Positions 46,914 through 56,553 of a stretch of 64,000 nucleotides of DNA are shown in pieces; positions within the stretch are counted from its first letter, which is position 1; every line of letters begins with the position of its first letter. The stretch is from Myxococcales bacterium (GTDB taxonomy: Bacteria > Myxococcota > Myxococcia > Myxococcales > Anaeromyxobacteraceae), in the NCBI GenBank assembly GCA_021806645.1, contig JAJZQX010000001.1, forward strand, positions 310,001 to 374,000. The letters are read 5' to 3'. The notes below the pieces were generated by a model, which was given only the letters and a program-made list of their open reading frames with translations, did no database searches and was not told the origin of the DNA. The translations under genes and the position numbers were made by a program.

Positions 46914-47737
46914 AGACGCTCCGCCCAACGTCCGCCCTCGCCGCGGCCCTGCTCCTGTCCGGCTGCGCCGGCACCGACGCCGTGGCGCGCCGCGACCTCG
47001 AGTCGCTTCGCGGCGAAGTGCAGGCCCTCCGGCAGGAGAACGTCCAGTTGACGCGATCGCTGGACCAGCTCGCCACCCGGGTGGACGCCCTGGCCGTTCG
47101 GACCGCGAGACCGGCCGGTGAGCCGGTTCGCGCCGCGCCGGTTCCCGGCGCCGACGCTGGCTCCGGCTCGGGATCGACCGTGGTGCCCGAAGGTCTCGCG
47201 GTGGTGAAGGTGGCGCCGCCCAAGGCCAGCCGGGCGCCGCCGGTGCCCACCAGCACGCCACTGCTCGAGCCCGACGCCGCCCGGCTCGACGCCATGGCGC
47301 GAAAGGGTGGCCGGGACCTGGCCGGCGACGCCGACAGCGAGCTCAAGGCGGCGCGGCGTCGCGGGCCGCTGGCGCGGGCCCACGCGCTGGAGGACGTCGT
47401 CTCCCGCTACCCGCGCCACCCCCAGGCCGGCGGCGCGCTCCGCGAGGCCGCCGCCGCCTACGCCGAAGCTGGCAGGCCGGAGGCGGCCTGCACGCTCGAA
47501 CGGCGCGTCGTCGACGAGTACCCCGCCTGCGAACAGGTGAGTGACGCGTTGCTGCAGATCGCCTCGTGCGAGGGGCGCAAGGGCGCGCCGGACCTCGAGC
47601 GCCGCTACCTCTCCCGCGTCGTCAACGATTTTCCGACCTCGCTCGCGGCCCGTCTGGCCCGCGAGCGGCTCGCGTCGATTCCAGGTCGTCCAGGTGCCGA
47701 TCCGTCGCCGGACGGCCCAGCAAGGAGCGGTCCATGA
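46910..47737 (+). CDS. Lipoprotein with coiled coil and TPR-like repeats (CpoB/YbgF-like)
   Basis: A 275-residue lipoprotein. TTG at 46910, overlapping the pgeF stop, gives MKTLRPTSALAAALLLSGCAG with the lipobox LLSGC (cysteine near residue 19). A short coiled coil (RRDLESLRGEVQALRQENVQL), a disordered linker and three TPR-like repeats (about 150-260: RAHALEDVVSRYPRHPQAGG..) follow. The layout matches YbgF/CpoB-type envelope proteins, but the tol-pal genes are not adjacent. The LysM protein overlaps its end by 4 bases. Confidence 0.82.
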   Translation: MKTLRPTSALAAALLLSGCAGTDAVARRDLESLRGEVQALRQENVQLTRSLDQLATRVDALAVRTARPAGEPVRAAPVPGADAGSGSGSTVVPEGLAVVKVAPPKASRAPPVPTSTPLLEPDAARLDAMARKGGRDLAGDADSELKAARRRGPLARAHALEDVVSRYPRHPQAGGALREAAAAYAEAGRPEAACTLERRVVDEYPACEQVSDALLQIASCEGRKGAPDLERRYLSRVVNDFPTSLAARLARERLASIPGRPGADPSPDGPARSGP

Positions 47738-49107
47738 TCCGCACCATCAGCGTCGTCGTCGCAGCCCTCATGCCGCTGCTCGCCGGTGCCCAGTCACAGG
47801 CCGTGAAGGCGGCCAGGGGAGCCGGCCAGGCCTCCGAGGCCGGGAACCTGCGGGTGGTGAGGGCGGCCGACGCGGCAGCCGTCCAGGACGGGACCAACGA
47901 TCCGATCGCCGTCGGCCAGGCGGACGCCTTGCCGGCCACCGGCCGCCGCCCCGAGGGCTCCGCGGCGACCGCTGACCAGGGGATGGGCGCGGTGCCGCCG
48001 CCCGACACGTACACGGTTCGCCCCGGAGACACCCTCTGGGACCTCTCGGGCCGGTTCCTCAACAATCCCTGGTACTGGCCAAAGGTCTGGTCCTTCAACC
48101 CGGACATCACCAACCCGCACTGGATCGAGCCGGGCAACGTCCTCAAGTTCTACCCGTCGCAGGAGGAGTCGCCCACTCGCGTCGAGCCGGTGGAGACGGC
48201 GGGTGGCGGCGGGCCGGCCACCGGGCCAACGGCGGCGGACGAGCCGACCGACGTCGAGGAGCCTCACGAACTGGAGTCGCTCTCCCGTGCCGACATGAAG
48301 GCGCCGGTTCCGGTGGATGACGAGGACGCGGTGGCGGTGGTCGGGCCCTACAAGGTCGGCTACGTGGCGCCCAAGAGCATCATGATCCGCCGCGACAGCT
48401 TCGTCACGCCGTCGCAGGTGGAGGCGTCGGGGACGATCGTCGCCGCGTTCGAGGAGAAGCTGATGCTCTCCACCTCCGACCGCGTCTACGCGCGCTTCAA
48501 CGGGGAGCCGCCCAGCAGGCTCGGCGAGACCTACCTGATCTACGAGACCGTTCGCAAGGTCTTCCACCCGCTCAGCGGCGAGCTGCTCGGCTACCAGACC
48601 CGCATCCTCGGTGCCGCGGTGGTGGTGGCCAAGGATCCCAAGGCGGTCACGCTGGTCATCAGCTCGGCGCTCGACCCCATCGAGCGCGGCGCGCTGCTCG
48701 GCCCCTGGGCCGAGCACTCGCTGCGCCCGGTCAAGGCGCGCGAGGCGACCGTGGATCTCGACGGTCGCATCGTCGGAACGCGGCTGGAGGTGCTGACCCA
48801 GATCGCCGAGCAGAACGTGGTCTTCATCGACAAGGGGAAGGCCGACGGGGTGGAGGAGGGGAATGTCTTCAAGGTGATCCGCAGCGGCGACCCGTATGGC
48901 CTGCCGCTCACCAGGAGGCAGCTGTCGCCACCCAACGATCCGAGCCTGCCCGCCGAGGTGCTGGGCGAGCTGATGGTCATCGACGTGAAGGAGACCGCCT
49001 CGACGGCCCTGGTGATGAAGAGCCGCCGGGAGCTGCTGATCGGCGACCTGGTGGAGATGCGCGTCCCGGGCGGCGCGAAGCCGGATACGGGCGGCGGCGG
49101 GCGCTGA
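47734..49107 (+). CDS. Secreted LysM-domain protein
   Basis: A 457-residue exported protein. The signal peptide is MIRTISVVVAALMPLLAGAQ. A LysM domain lies at about residues 91-141 (YTVRPGDTLWDLSGRFLNNPWYWPKVW and DITNPHWIEPGNVLKFYP), so it should bind peptidoglycan. The C-terminal 300 residues form a beta-rich region without a catalytic motif I recognise; it contains QNVVFIDKGKADGVEEGNVFKV, which resembles a repeated barrel motif of flagellar and pilus assembly proteins. Myxobacteria often have it next to dprA, as here. Function is probably structural. Confidence 0.85.
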   Translation: MIRTISVVVAALMPLLAGAQSQAVKAARGAGQASEAGNLRVVRAADAAAVQDGTNDPIAVGQADALPATGRRPEGSAATADQGMGAVPPPDTYTVRPGDTLWDLSGRFLNNPWYWPKVWSFNPDITNPHWIEPGNVLKFYPSQEESPTRVEPVETAGGGGPATGPTAADEPTDVEEPHELESLSRADMKAPVPVDDEDAVAVVGPYKVGYVAPKSIMIRRDSFVTPSQVEASGTIVAAFEEKLMLSTSDRVYARFNGEPPSRLGETYLIYETVRKVFHPLSGELLGYQTRILGAAVVVAKDPKAVTLVISSALDPIERGALLGPWAEHSLRPVKAREATVDLDGRIVGTRLEVLTQIAEQNVVFIDKGKADGVEEGNVFKVIRSGDPYGLPLTRRQLSPPNDPSLPAEVLGELMVIDVKETASTALVMKSRRELLIGDLVEMRVPGGAKPDTGGGGR

Positions 49108-49235
49108 GGAGGGCCCGTCACGGCGGGACGCGGCCCCGGGCCGATGGTCCGCTCCGGCGGCCTCCAGCCCACCCCGGTGCGGTGAACGGCGCCCGGGCCG
49201 CCGGGTGTCGGACCGGCCGGGGAGAATCGGCCCGA

Positions 49236-50099
49236 ATGGACACGGCGCGCACCCTCCGGCCAGGCGACCGGGACTTCCCCGCGTTGCTCACCCGCATCCC
49301 CGACCCACCGGCTTCGCTGAGGCTGCGAGGCCAGCTGGGGTCGCCGGTGGCCCGGGTCGCCATCGTCGGTTCGCGCGACGCGGACGAATATGGTCGCGAC
49401 ATGGCCCGGCGGCTGGCGCGGGGACTGGTCCGGGCCGGCGTCTCGGTCGTCTCCGGCGGCGCGCGCGGGATCGACGCCGAGGCTCACGAGGGAGCGCTCG
49501 AGGCGGGTGGCCATACCGTGGTGGTGCTCGCCGGCGGCGTGGACCAGCCCACCCCGATCGGGAACCGCGACCTGTTCGAACGGCTCCTCGCAGCGGGCGG
49601 CGCGCTCCTCTCCGAGTACGACGACGGCACGCTGGTCCGCGAGTTCCGCCTGGTGCAGCGGAATCGGATCGTGTCGGGGCTGAGCGACGCGGTGGTGGTG
49701 GTCCGCGCCGGGCGCGGAAGCGGCGCCCTAATAACCGCCGGTCTCGCGCGCGAGCAGCGCCGGCCGCTGCTGGCCGTGCCGGGCGATGCCGATCACCCGC
49801 TCTCGGAGGGGCCGCTCCGGCTGCTCCGTGAAGGCGCCCGGCTGGCCGCGGAGCCGGCGGACGTGCTGGCCTGCCTCGGCCTGGCGCCAGGGCAACAGGC
49901 GGAGCTGCCGATGGGCGATGTGGCCCCGTCGGCACGGGCCCTGCTCGGCGCGCTCACGGCGACGCCACGCCACCTCTCCGAGGTGGCCCGCGCCGCGGGG
50001 CGGACCACCGGCGAGGCGCTGGCCGGACTGCTGGCGCTGGAGCTGGACGGGCTCTGCGAGCAGCGCCCCGGGCAGCGATTCGTCCGGCGCGGTGCGTAG
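49236..50099 (+). CDS. dprA: DNA-processing protein DprA
   Basis: A 287-residue DprA/Smf, which protects incoming single-stranded DNA and loads RecA during transformation. The Rossmann fold has VAIVGSRDADEYG, SGGARGIDAEAHEGAL, RNRIVSGLSDAVVVV and SGALITAGLA. A C-terminal winged helix (about 225-285, HLSEVARAAGRTTGEALAGLLALELDGL) is present. The N-terminal SAM-like domain of longer DprA proteins is missing. ATG at 49236 has GGGGAG upstream. Confidence 0.93.
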   Translation: MDTARTLRPGDRDFPALLTRIPDPPASLRLRGQLGSPVARVAIVGSRDADEYGRDMARRLARGLVRAGVSVVSGGARGIDAEAHEGALEAGGHTVVVLAGGVDQPTPIGNRDLFERLLAAGGALLSEYDDGTLVREFRLVQRNRIVSGLSDAVVVVRAGRGSGALITAGLAREQRRPLLAVPGDADHPLSEGPLRLLREGARLAAEPADVLACLGLAPGQQAELPMGDVAPSARALLGALTATPRHLSEVARAAGRTTGEALAGLLALELDGLCEQRPGQRFVRRGA

Positions 50100-50207
50100 G
50101 ACGATCGAGTCCCGGCTCGACGGGGTGGAGGCCGGAACGCGGCCCCGGCGGAACGCGGTGGCCGCCGCGTGGAGCCCGCCCTGGCGCACATTGGCGCGAG
50201 CGGTGGC

Positions 50208-50235
50208 TTGACACCCCGAGCAGGCTGCTGATAGG
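50208..50235 (+). promoter_or_regulatory. Promoter of the TolQ-TolR-TolR operon
   Basis: A perfect TTGACA at 50208-50213 with GATAGG at 50230-50235 (16-base spacer) in a less GC-rich patch. It predicts a leader of about 70 bases before the TolQ-like ATG. Confidence 0.6.
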
Positions 50236-50311
50236 AAAATCCGCTGTCTATTCGCTAACAAGGCCGCACAAGGTGCGCGCCTTCCCCACCCCTCGCCGAC
50301 GAGAGGCAGAG

Positions 50312-50974
50312 ATGATCCAGACCCTGGCCGAGTTCTTCAAGGAGGGCGGTCCGTTCATGTTCGTGAACGTCGCCACCAGCGCCGTGGCGATCGCCATCAT
50401 CTTCGAGCGGGTCGTGGTGCTGGCGTTCCGGCTCAACCTGAACGCGCCCCCGTTCATGGAGCAGATCCAGAAGCTGGTCCTCGCCGGCAACATCGACCGC
50501 GCCGTGAAGCTCTGCGCCGCCGCCCCCAACTCTGCCCTGGCCAGGGTGGTCAAGGCCGGCCTCTCCCGGGCCAACCGTGGCGAGCAGGAGGTGGCCCGGG
50601 CGCTCGAGGAGGCGGTGCTCGAGGTGACCCCGATGGTGACCAAGCGGATCCAGCCGCTCTGGTCGCTGGCCAACGTGGCCACCCTGGTGGGGCTGATCGG
50701 CACCATCACCGGCCTGATCGGCACCTTCAAGTCGCTTGGCGCCGCCAGCCCCGAGATGAAGCAGCTGATGCTCTCCAAGGGCATCTCGGAGGCCATGAAC
50801 AACACCGCGTTCGGCCTCACCATCGCGGTGGTCTGCATCGTGGCCCACCTGCTGCTCAGCTCGAAGGCCAAGGCGATGATCGAGGAGGTCGAGTACAGCG
50901 CCCTCAAGCTGGAGAACCTGCTGAGCCGCCGAGGGGCCGGCGAGACCAACCCCCTCGAGGCGGCGGGCGCCTAG
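50312..50974 (+). CDS. MotA/TolQ/ExbB-family proton channel protein (AglR-like)
   Basis: A 220-residue inner-membrane protein with three membrane segments (around residues 15-35, 125-150 and 165-190) of the TolQ/ExbB family. The conserved part includes LWSLANVATLVGLIGTITGLIGTF and ISEAMNNTAFGLTIAVVCIV. ATG at 50312 with GAGAGG upstream is chosen over 50273. It forms proton-conducting motors with TolR/ExbD partners, and two such genes follow. One TolQ plus two TolR genes is the arrangement of Myxococcus aglRQS, the gliding-motility motor. Confidence 0.92.
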   Translation: MIQTLAEFFKEGGPFMFVNVATSAVAIAIIFERVVVLAFRLNLNAPPFMEQIQKLVLAGNIDRAVKLCAAAPNSALARVVKAGLSRANRGEQEVARALEEAVLEVTPMVTKRIQPLWSLANVATLVGLIGTITGLIGTFKSLGAASPEMKQLMLSKGISEAMNNTAFGLTIAVVCIVAHLLLSSKAKAMIEEVEYSALKLENLLSRRGAGETNPLEAAGA

Positions 50975-50999
50975 CCGCGCGGCCAGACCGAGAGGCCCG

Positions 51000-51536
51000 A
51001 TGCGACGGCGCATCAGAGAAGACGAGCATGTGGGCGAGCTGAACATCGTCCCCTACCTCGACGTCGTCGTGAACCTGGTCATGTTCATGCTGCTCAGCAT
51101 GACCGGGCTCATCACCCTGGGCGTGCTCAACGTCTCCGCTCCCAAGATCGGCGGCGAGGGGAGCGCGGCCGTCGCCCAGGAGGCCGCGCCCAAGCTCCTG
51201 CTAACGGTGGCGGTCGGGCGCCAGGGCTTCTACGTCGCCGGCGCGGGTGGCGTGCTCGGCTCCAACGCCAGCGCCACCGACCTGGCGCGGCCTCCCACCA
51301 TCCCGCTCCGCGATGACGGCACCTACGACTTCGCGGCCCTCTCGGCGCAGCTGGTGACCATCAAGGAGAAATTCCCCAACGAGACGCAGGTGATCCTGAC
51401 CGCGGACGGCTCGGTCATATACGACATCCTCATCCAGACCATGGACGCCTGCCGTGAGCAGGTGGTGAAGTCCGCCGACGGCAAGGTCGAGCGGAAGCCG
51501 CTCTTCTTCGACGTCTCCCTGTCGGTGATCGGGTGA
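51000..51536 (+). CDS. TolR/ExbD-family protein (first)
   Basis: A 178-residue protein with one N-terminal membrane helix and a periplasmic domain. The proton-carrying Asp is visible in IVPYLDVVVNLVMFMLL, the canonical ExbD/TolR position. The periplasmic part (about 45-178) ends with the typical ILTADGSVIYDILIQTMDACRE region. It follows the TolQ-like gene by 25 bases and precedes a second TolR gene by 3 bases. Confidence 0.92.
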   Translation: MRRRIREDEHVGELNIVPYLDVVVNLVMFMLLSMTGLITLGVLNVSAPKIGGEGSAAVAQEAAPKLLLTVAVGRQGFYVAGAGGVLGSNASATDLARPPTIPLRDDGTYDFAALSAQLVTIKEKFPNETQVILTADGSVIYDILIQTMDACREQVVKSADGKVERKPLFFDVSLSVIG

Positions 51537-51539
51537 GCC

Positions 51540-52124
51540 ATGGCCAGCCCTGAATCCACCCGCGACGGCGAACAGGCGAAGCTCCTCCGGGAGCGGCAGG
51601 TCCGGCTCTACCGGCGCGACCGGCGCAAGGCGCGCGAGCGGGCCGGCGAGATCAAGGAGCTGAACATCGTCGCGATGATGGACATGATGACCATCTTGCT
51701 GGTGTTCCTCCTCAAGTCGTACCAGGCCTCGACGCTCAGCGTGAACATGAGCGAGGGCTTGACCATCCCGGTCTCCTCGACCCAGCTCGTGCCGCAGGAG
51801 AACATCTCGATCACCGTCTCGATGAACGAGGTGGCGGTGAACGACCGCGCGGTGGTGCCGATGCAACGCGGGATCATCCCCCCGGCCTACAAGGAGGGCG
51901 GGAGGGCCGAGGCCTTCTACGTCGGCCCCGTCTACGACGCGCTCAAGAAGGAAGTCGACAAGCAGAAGTACATCGCCCAGTACAACAAGAACGCGCCGTT
52001 CAGCGGTCGGATCAACGTCATCGCCGACAGGAAGATCACCTATCGGACCCTGATGGAGATCCTCTACACGGCCGGGCAGGCCGAGCTGGGCGAGTACAAG
52101 TTCATGGTGATGAAGAACGACTGA
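51540..52124 (+). CDS. TolR/ExbD-family protein (second)
   Basis: A 194-residue protein related to the preceding one but clearly diverged. It has a longer basic cytoplasmic N-terminus (about 1-35), one membrane helix with the functional Asp in NIVAMMDMMTILLVFLL, and a periplasmic domain that includes NVIADRKITYRTLMEILYTAG. Together the two TolR-like proteins probably act with the single TolQ-like protein, as AglQ and AglS do with AglR. No TolA, TolB or Pal follows, which argues against the housekeeping Tol system. Confidence 0.92.
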   Translation: MASPESTRDGEQAKLLRERQVRLYRRDRRKARERAGEIKELNIVAMMDMMTILLVFLLKSYQASTLSVNMSEGLTIPVSSTQLVPQENISITVSMNEVAVNDRAVVPMQRGIIPPAYKEGGRAEAFYVGPVYDALKKEVDKQKYIAQYNKNAPFSGRINVIADRKITYRTLMEILYTAGQAELGEYKFMVMKND

Positions 52125-52149
52125 TTCGCCGGGGTCCTGGGTCGGGGCA

Positions 52150-52518
52150 CTAGCTCCCACCGGACTGGCCCGCTCGCTCCCTGGCTTCCGCGCAGCCGGT
52201 GCAGCGGATGGCCCACGCCAGGGCCTCCAGCCGCCGGGTCTCGATGGGGCGCCCACACTCCACGCATTCGCCCCAGCGCCCCTCGTCGATGCGCTGGAGG
52301 GCCGCCTCGATGCGCCGCAGCTCCAGCCGCTCCGTCTCGTTGAGGCGCGTCAGATCGGCGACCCCCTGCTCCTTCTGCGCCGCCTCCTCGAACTCCTGGC
52401 CCCGCTCGGCCGACCGCAGGCCGTCCAGCTCAGCCTCTCCACGGCGGGTGGCCTGGAGGACCGCGGCGCGACGGCGTTCCAGCTCCTTCTTCGCCTTCTG
52501 CTGTCTGCTCGTGGTCAC
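52150..52518 (-). CDS. DksA/TraR-family zinc-finger protein
   Basis: A 122-residue protein with a long N-terminal helical coiled coil and a C4 zinc finger (CVEC at about 86-89, CTGC at about 108-111). DksA-type proteins bind the RNA polymerase secondary channel and alter transcription during stress. GTG at 52518 with AGGGAG upstream is the start. It is convergent with the TolR genes and divergent from trmFO. It is shorter than E. coli DksA (151), so it is one of the smaller paralogues. Confidence 0.9.
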   Translation of the reverse strand: MTTSRQQKAKKELERRRAAVLQATRRGEAELDGLRSAERGQEFEEAAQKEQGVADLTRLNETERLELRRIEAALQRIDEGRWGECVECGRPIETRRLEALAWAIRCTGCAEARERAGQSGGS

Positions 52519-52601
52519 GTTGCGCTCCCTTCGGATCGAAGCGTATACCCCGGGCGGCCCGAGTGAGACGCCCCGGGAGGGCGGGCCACGGGCGTGACCC
52601 C

Positions 52602-53918
52602 ATGACGCAGCGTGTGACCATAATAGGCGCCGGGCTGGCGGGCTGCGAGGCGGCCCACCGCCTGGCGCGCTCCGGCGTGGGGGTCGATCTCTGGGAGATG
52701 AAGCCGGCCCGGCGCTCGCCGGCCCACGTGCTCGACGGCCCCTGCGAGCTGGTCTGCTCCAACTCCCTCCGTTCGGACAACCCGCTCAACGCCGTGGGCT
52801 TGCTCCACGAGGAGCTCCGCCGGCTCGACAGCCTGGTGCTAGCGGCGGCCGACGAGACGCGGGTGCCGGCCGGTGACGCGCTGGCGGTCGATCGGGAGCG
52901 GTTCAGCCGGCGGGTGGCGGCGCGGCTGGCGGAGCGGCCGGAGATCCGGCTTCACGCCGCCGAGGTGACTGCGCTGCCCGAGGGGCCGGCGCTGGCGCTG
53001 GTGGCCACCGGGCCGCTCACCGGCGACGGGCTGGCGGCCGGGCTGCAGGCGCTCTGTGGCGGGCGGCTCTTCTTCTACGACGCCATCGCCCCCATCGTCT
53101 CGGCCGAGTCGATCGACATGACGATCGCCTTCGCGCGTTCCCGCTACGACAAGGGGAGCGGCGCCGACTACCTCAACCTGCCGCTCGACGAGGCCCAGTA
53201 CCACGCCTTCGTGGACGCCCTGCTGGCCGGCGAGAAGGTGGCGCCGCACCAGTTCGAGGAGCCGCGCTACTTCGACGGCTGCCTGCCGATCGAGGTGATG
53301 GCGGAGCGCGGGCGGGAGGTGCTGGCCCACGGGCCGCTCAAGCCGGTGGGGCTCGAGGACCCGCGCACCGGGAAGCGGGCCCACGCGGTGGCGCAGCTGC
53401 GCCGCGAGGACGTGGCCGGGACGGCCTGGAACCTGGTCGGGTTCCAGACGCGGCTCACCTGGCCCGAGCAGCGGCGGATCTTCCGCACGCTGCCGGGGCT
53501 GGCCAACGCCGAGTTCCTGCGGCTCGGGCAGGTCCACCGAAACACCTTCGTCGACGCGCCGCGGGTGCTGGCGCCCGACCTCTCGGTGCGGGCGCGGCCT
53601 CACCTCTTCCTGGCCGGGCAGCTCACCGGCGTGGAGGGGTACGTCGAGTCGGCGGCGTGCGGCCATCTCGCCGCCCGGGCCATCCTCGATCGCCTGGCGG
53701 GCCGGCCGTTCAGGCCACCGCCGGAGGCCACGGCGCTGGGTGGGCTGCACCGCCACCTGACCGGAGCGGCGCACCCCACCGGCCACGAGCACCAGCCGAG
53801 CAACGTGATCTTCGCGCTCTTCCCGCCGCTGCCGGGATGGGTGCGTGGCGGCAAGGAAGGGCGCAAGATGGCGCACGTGGCTCGGGCGCGAGAGGAGCTG
53901 GGAGCGTGGATTTCCTGA
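52602..53918 (+). CDS. trmFO: tRNA (uracil-5-)-methyltransferase TrmFO
   Basis: A 438-residue FAD- and folate-dependent enzyme that makes T54 in tRNA. The dinucleotide motif [16 protein letters not shown] is at the N-terminus, followed by [19 protein letters not shown]. The C-terminal region has [17 protein letters not shown] and [16 protein letters not shown] at 52602 is chosen. It overlaps the following lipoprotein gene by 13 bases. trmFO near xerC is a common order. Confidence 0.96.
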   Translation: MTQRVTIIGAGLAGCEAAHRLARSGVGVDLWEMKPARRSPAHVLDGPCELVCSNSLRSDNPLNAVGLLHEELRRLDSLVLAAADETRVPAGDALAVDRERFSRRVAARLAERPEIRLHAAEVTALPEGPALALVATGPLTGDGLAAGLQALCGGRLFFYDAIAPIVSAESIDMTIAFARSRYDKGSGADYLNLPLDEAQYHAFVDALLAGEKVAPHQFEEPRYFDGCLPIEVMAERGREVLAHGPLKPVGLEDPRTGKRAHAVAQLRREDVAGTAWNLVGFQTRLTWPEQRRIFRTLPGLANAEFLRLGQVHRNTFVDAPRVLAPDLSVRARPHLFLAGQLTGVEGYVESAACGHLAARAILDRLAGRPFRPPPEATALGGLHRHLTGAAHPTGHEHQPSNVIFALFPPLPGWVRGGKEGRKMAHVARAREELGAWIS

Positions 53919-55489
53919 ACCTGAGGCGGAGCCGATGGCGTGATGGGGCTCGGCGGATCGCCGCGTTGATGGTGTCGGCGCTGGGGCTGGCGGCGTGCCA
54001 GCCTGGCGGGCCGGTCCAGCGGTCCGGGCTGGGGCACCGGCTCGCGGCCGGGCCGGTGAAGGCGCTGGTGGCGTCGGCCGACGGCGCCTGGCTGGCGACA
54101 CTCGACGGGTGCGTCGAGGTGAAGGGGCGCTTCCTGCCGCCGGGGACGGCGACCTGCGACCTGAAGGTGATCCCGACCCGTGGAGGCGAGCCTCGGCTGG
54201 TGGCGAAGGCCGTGCCGACGCTGCCGCACGGCGCCGGCTTCGCACCGGAGGGGAGCACGCTGGCGGCGCTGGCCGACTACGACTTCGAGAGCGGGGCGGG
54301 GACGCTGGTGCTGGTGAGCGAAGGCGTGGCCAGGGAGGCGGCGCGCGGAGTCACCTTCCACGGCTTCGTGCCCGGCGGTGGCGGATCGGTGGCCGCCGTG
54401 GCCCAGGGGCGCCTGGTCGTCATCGGCCCGGACGGCCGGCTCCTCGGCCGGCACGCCGCGCCGTCCCTCGGCAGCTTCGAACTCAGGAAGACGGCCGACG
54501 GGGCGGTGGTGGGGCTTGGCCGGGCGCCTGGCGCCCGGGGAGGCGAGCTCTTCCAGTTCGACCTGCGACACCTCGATCGAGCCGGCGGGGCGATCGCCGA
54601 TGACACCGCCGACTTCAGCATGGCGCCTGGAGGCCAGGCCTTCGCCTACAGCGTCACGAGCCGGCGAGGCACGGAGCTCTTTCTCGCGGGTGGCAAGACG
54701 CGGAGACCGGTGCGCGTCGCGGGCGGCGCACGCTCGTTCGCCTTCGCTCCGGATGGCGGCGCGCTCGCCTGGATCGCCGACGCCGCGCCAGGGAAGCAGG
54801 GGGATCTCTTCGTGGCGGCGCCGGGGGGCGCGCCGCAGCGGCTTGGCCGCGAGGTGGGGGAGCATCGCTGGGCCAGCGCGGCGTCGCGGTTGGCGTGGCT
54901 CGAGCAGTACGATCCGCGGGGTCGCTCCGGCCTGCTCGGCGTGGGGGGACCGGGCGTGGCGGCCCGGAGGTTCGGCAAGCACGTGACCGAGTTCGAGCTG
55001 TCGCCGGACGGCGCCCAGGTGGCCTTCCTGCGGCACACGGTCGACGGTGGCTATTCGGTGGACCTGTGGGCCGGCGACGTGATGGGCGAGCCGCGGAAGG
55101 TGGCGCGCGGGGTCTTTGGCTTCTCCTTCTCGCCCGACAACCGCTGGCTCTACTTCCGGACCCGCTGCACCCGGAACGGCGACGCCTGCGACCTGGAGCG
55201 GGTGGCGGCGGGCGGCGCGGAGGCGAAACCCAGGGAGATCGCGCGCGGCGTGAAGAGCTTCGAGTTCGATCCGCGCGACGCCGGGCGTCTGCTCCTGACC
55301 TGGCAGCGGGCCGACCTGGTGGCGCTGGACTTCGGCGTCTGGCGGGACGGGAAGCTGGTGCAGGTGGACCGGGCGGCGCTGCCGGGAAGCATTCGCTTCC
55401 TCGGCCCCGACTCGAAGCGCGTGGCCTACGCGGTGGTCCAGGCGAAGCGGGCAGGCGCCTACGTCGCGATCGTTCCACCGCCAGGGTAG
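53906..55489 (+). CDS. Beta-propeller (PD40-like) lipoprotein
   Basis: A 527-residue exported protein. GTG at 53906 has AGGAG just upstream and gives [35 protein letters not shown]. This is a basic N-terminus and hydrophobic stretch with the lipobox LAAC. The mature part consists of repeated four-stranded units of the TolB/PD40 kind ([53 protein letters not shown]). No enzyme residues are apparent. It is inserted between trmFO and xerC and overlaps trmFO. Function unknown; propellers of this type usually bind proteins or ligands. Confidence 0.82.
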   Translation: MDFLNLRRSRWRDGARRIAALMVSALGLAACQPGGPVQRSGLGHRLAAGPVKALVASADGAWLATLDGCVEVKGRFLPPGTATCDLKVIPTRGGEPRLVAKAVPTLPHGAGFAPEGSTLAALADYDFESGAGTLVLVSEGVAREAARGVTFHGFVPGGGGSVAAVAQGRLVVIGPDGRLLGRHAAPSLGSFELRKTADGAVVGLGRAPGARGGELFQFDLRHLDRAGGAIADDTADFSMAPGGQAFAYSVTSRRGTELFLAGGKTRRPVRVAGGARSFAFAPDGGALAWIADAAPGKQGDLFVAAPGGAPQRLGREVGEHRWASAASRLAWLEQYDPRGRSGLLGVGGPGVAARRFGKHVTEFELSPDGAQVAFLRHTVDGGYSVDLWAGDVMGEPRKVARGVFGFSFSPDNRWLYFRTRCTRNGDACDLERVAAGGAEAKPREIARGVKSFEFDPRDAGRLLLTWQRADLVALDFGVWRDGKLVQVDRAALPGSIRFLGPDSKRVAYAVVQAKRAGAYVAIVPPPG

Positions 55490-55559
55490 CTGGGCGCGGA
55501 GGGTTCCGGGGACGGGTCCGGAACTCGCCCCGGCCTTCCGGGAGTGATACCCATCCCCC

Positions 55560-56492
55560 ATGACCGCCGCGGACACCGCCGTCACGCGACCCCCCGAGGT
55601 CCGGATCTTCGAGGCGCACCTCCGCGTGGAGCGGCGCGCCTCGGCCCACACCCTCAAGGCCTACCTCGCCGACCTCGCCCAGTACGCCGCCTACCTCGCC
55701 GAGCGCGAGGAGCCGCTCATCCCCTCGTCGCCGGCGCTGGTGCGGGGGTTCATCGCGAACGCCGCCGGCGAGGCGGGGCCGGTGTCGCTGGCGCGCAAGC
55801 TATCCACCATCCGCTCCTTCTACCGCTACCTGGTCAAGGAAGGGCTCGCCGCCACCAACCCGGCTCGCGCCGTCGCCTCCCCGAAGCGGCCGACGCGGCT
55901 CGCCGAGGTGCTCCCCGAGGAGGAGACCGCGGCCCTGGTCGAGGCTCCCACCGCGGACGGCGCGCCGCTCCACCTGAGGGACCGGGCCTTCATGGAGCTG
56001 CTCTACGCCTCCGGCCTCCGCGTCTCCGAACTGACCGCCCTCGACGTGAAGGGGATCGACCTGGCCCAGGGGCTGGTCCGGGTGCTCGGCAAGCGGCGCA
56101 AGGAGCGGCTCGTCCCCGTCGGCCACCCGGCCCGCGAGGCGATCGCCCGCTACCTCGCCACGGCGCGCCCCGTGCTGGAGGCGCGCCCGGGGGGTCGGAC
56201 CGCCGGTGACGCCCTGTTCCTCAACTTCCGTGGCGGCAGGCTCAGCAGCCGTTCGGTCGCCCGCCTCATCGACGGCTGGGTCGCGAAGGTGGGCCTGCCG
56301 CGCCATGTTCACCCGCACGTGCTGCGTCACTGCTTCGCCACCCACCTGCTCTCCAATGGGGCCGACCTGCGCGGCATCCAGGAACTGCTCGGCCACGCCT
56401 CGCTCTCCACCACGCAGCGCTACACGCAGCTCGACTGGAAGCGGCTGGCCACGGTCTACGACCAGGCCCACCCGCGCGCCAACCGGGCGTGA
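55560..56492 (+). CDS. xerC: Tyrosine recombinase XerC/XerD
   Basis: A 310-residue site-specific recombinase that resolves chromosome dimers at dif. The N-terminal SAM-like domain (about 15-105) precedes the catalytic domain with Arg in YASGLRVSELTALD, Lys in GKRRKERLVP, the HVLRH box, His in LLGHASLSTTQRY and the nucleophile Tyr in RYTQ. Proximity to trmFO suggests XerC rather than XerD. No dif site or integrase-associated phage genes are seen, so a prophage integrase is unlikely. Confidence 0.92.
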   Translation: MTAADTAVTRPPEVRIFEAHLRVERRASAHTLKAYLADLAQYAAYLAEREEPLIPSSPALVRGFIANAAGEAGPVSLARKLSTIRSFYRYLVKEGLAATNPARAVASPKRPTRLAEVLPEEETAALVEAPTADGAPLHLRDRAFMELLYASGLRVSELTALDVKGIDLAQGLVRVLGKRRKERLVPVGHPAREAIARYLATARPVLEARPGGRTAGDALFLNFRGGRLSSRSVARLIDGWVAKVGLPRHVHPHVLRHCFATHLLSNGADLRGIQELLGHASLSTTQRYTQLDWKRLATVYDQAHPRANRA

Positions 56493-56553
56493 CCGATCGC
56501 TCCGCCTCCGCGGGATGCTGGATCACGCGCCCCGCACTTGATACAAGCCCGGG

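Noticed and set aside
55560-56492. Prophage integrase
   Set aside because: Length, motifs and trmFO context fit XerC. No phage genes, tRNA or att-like repeats are nearby.
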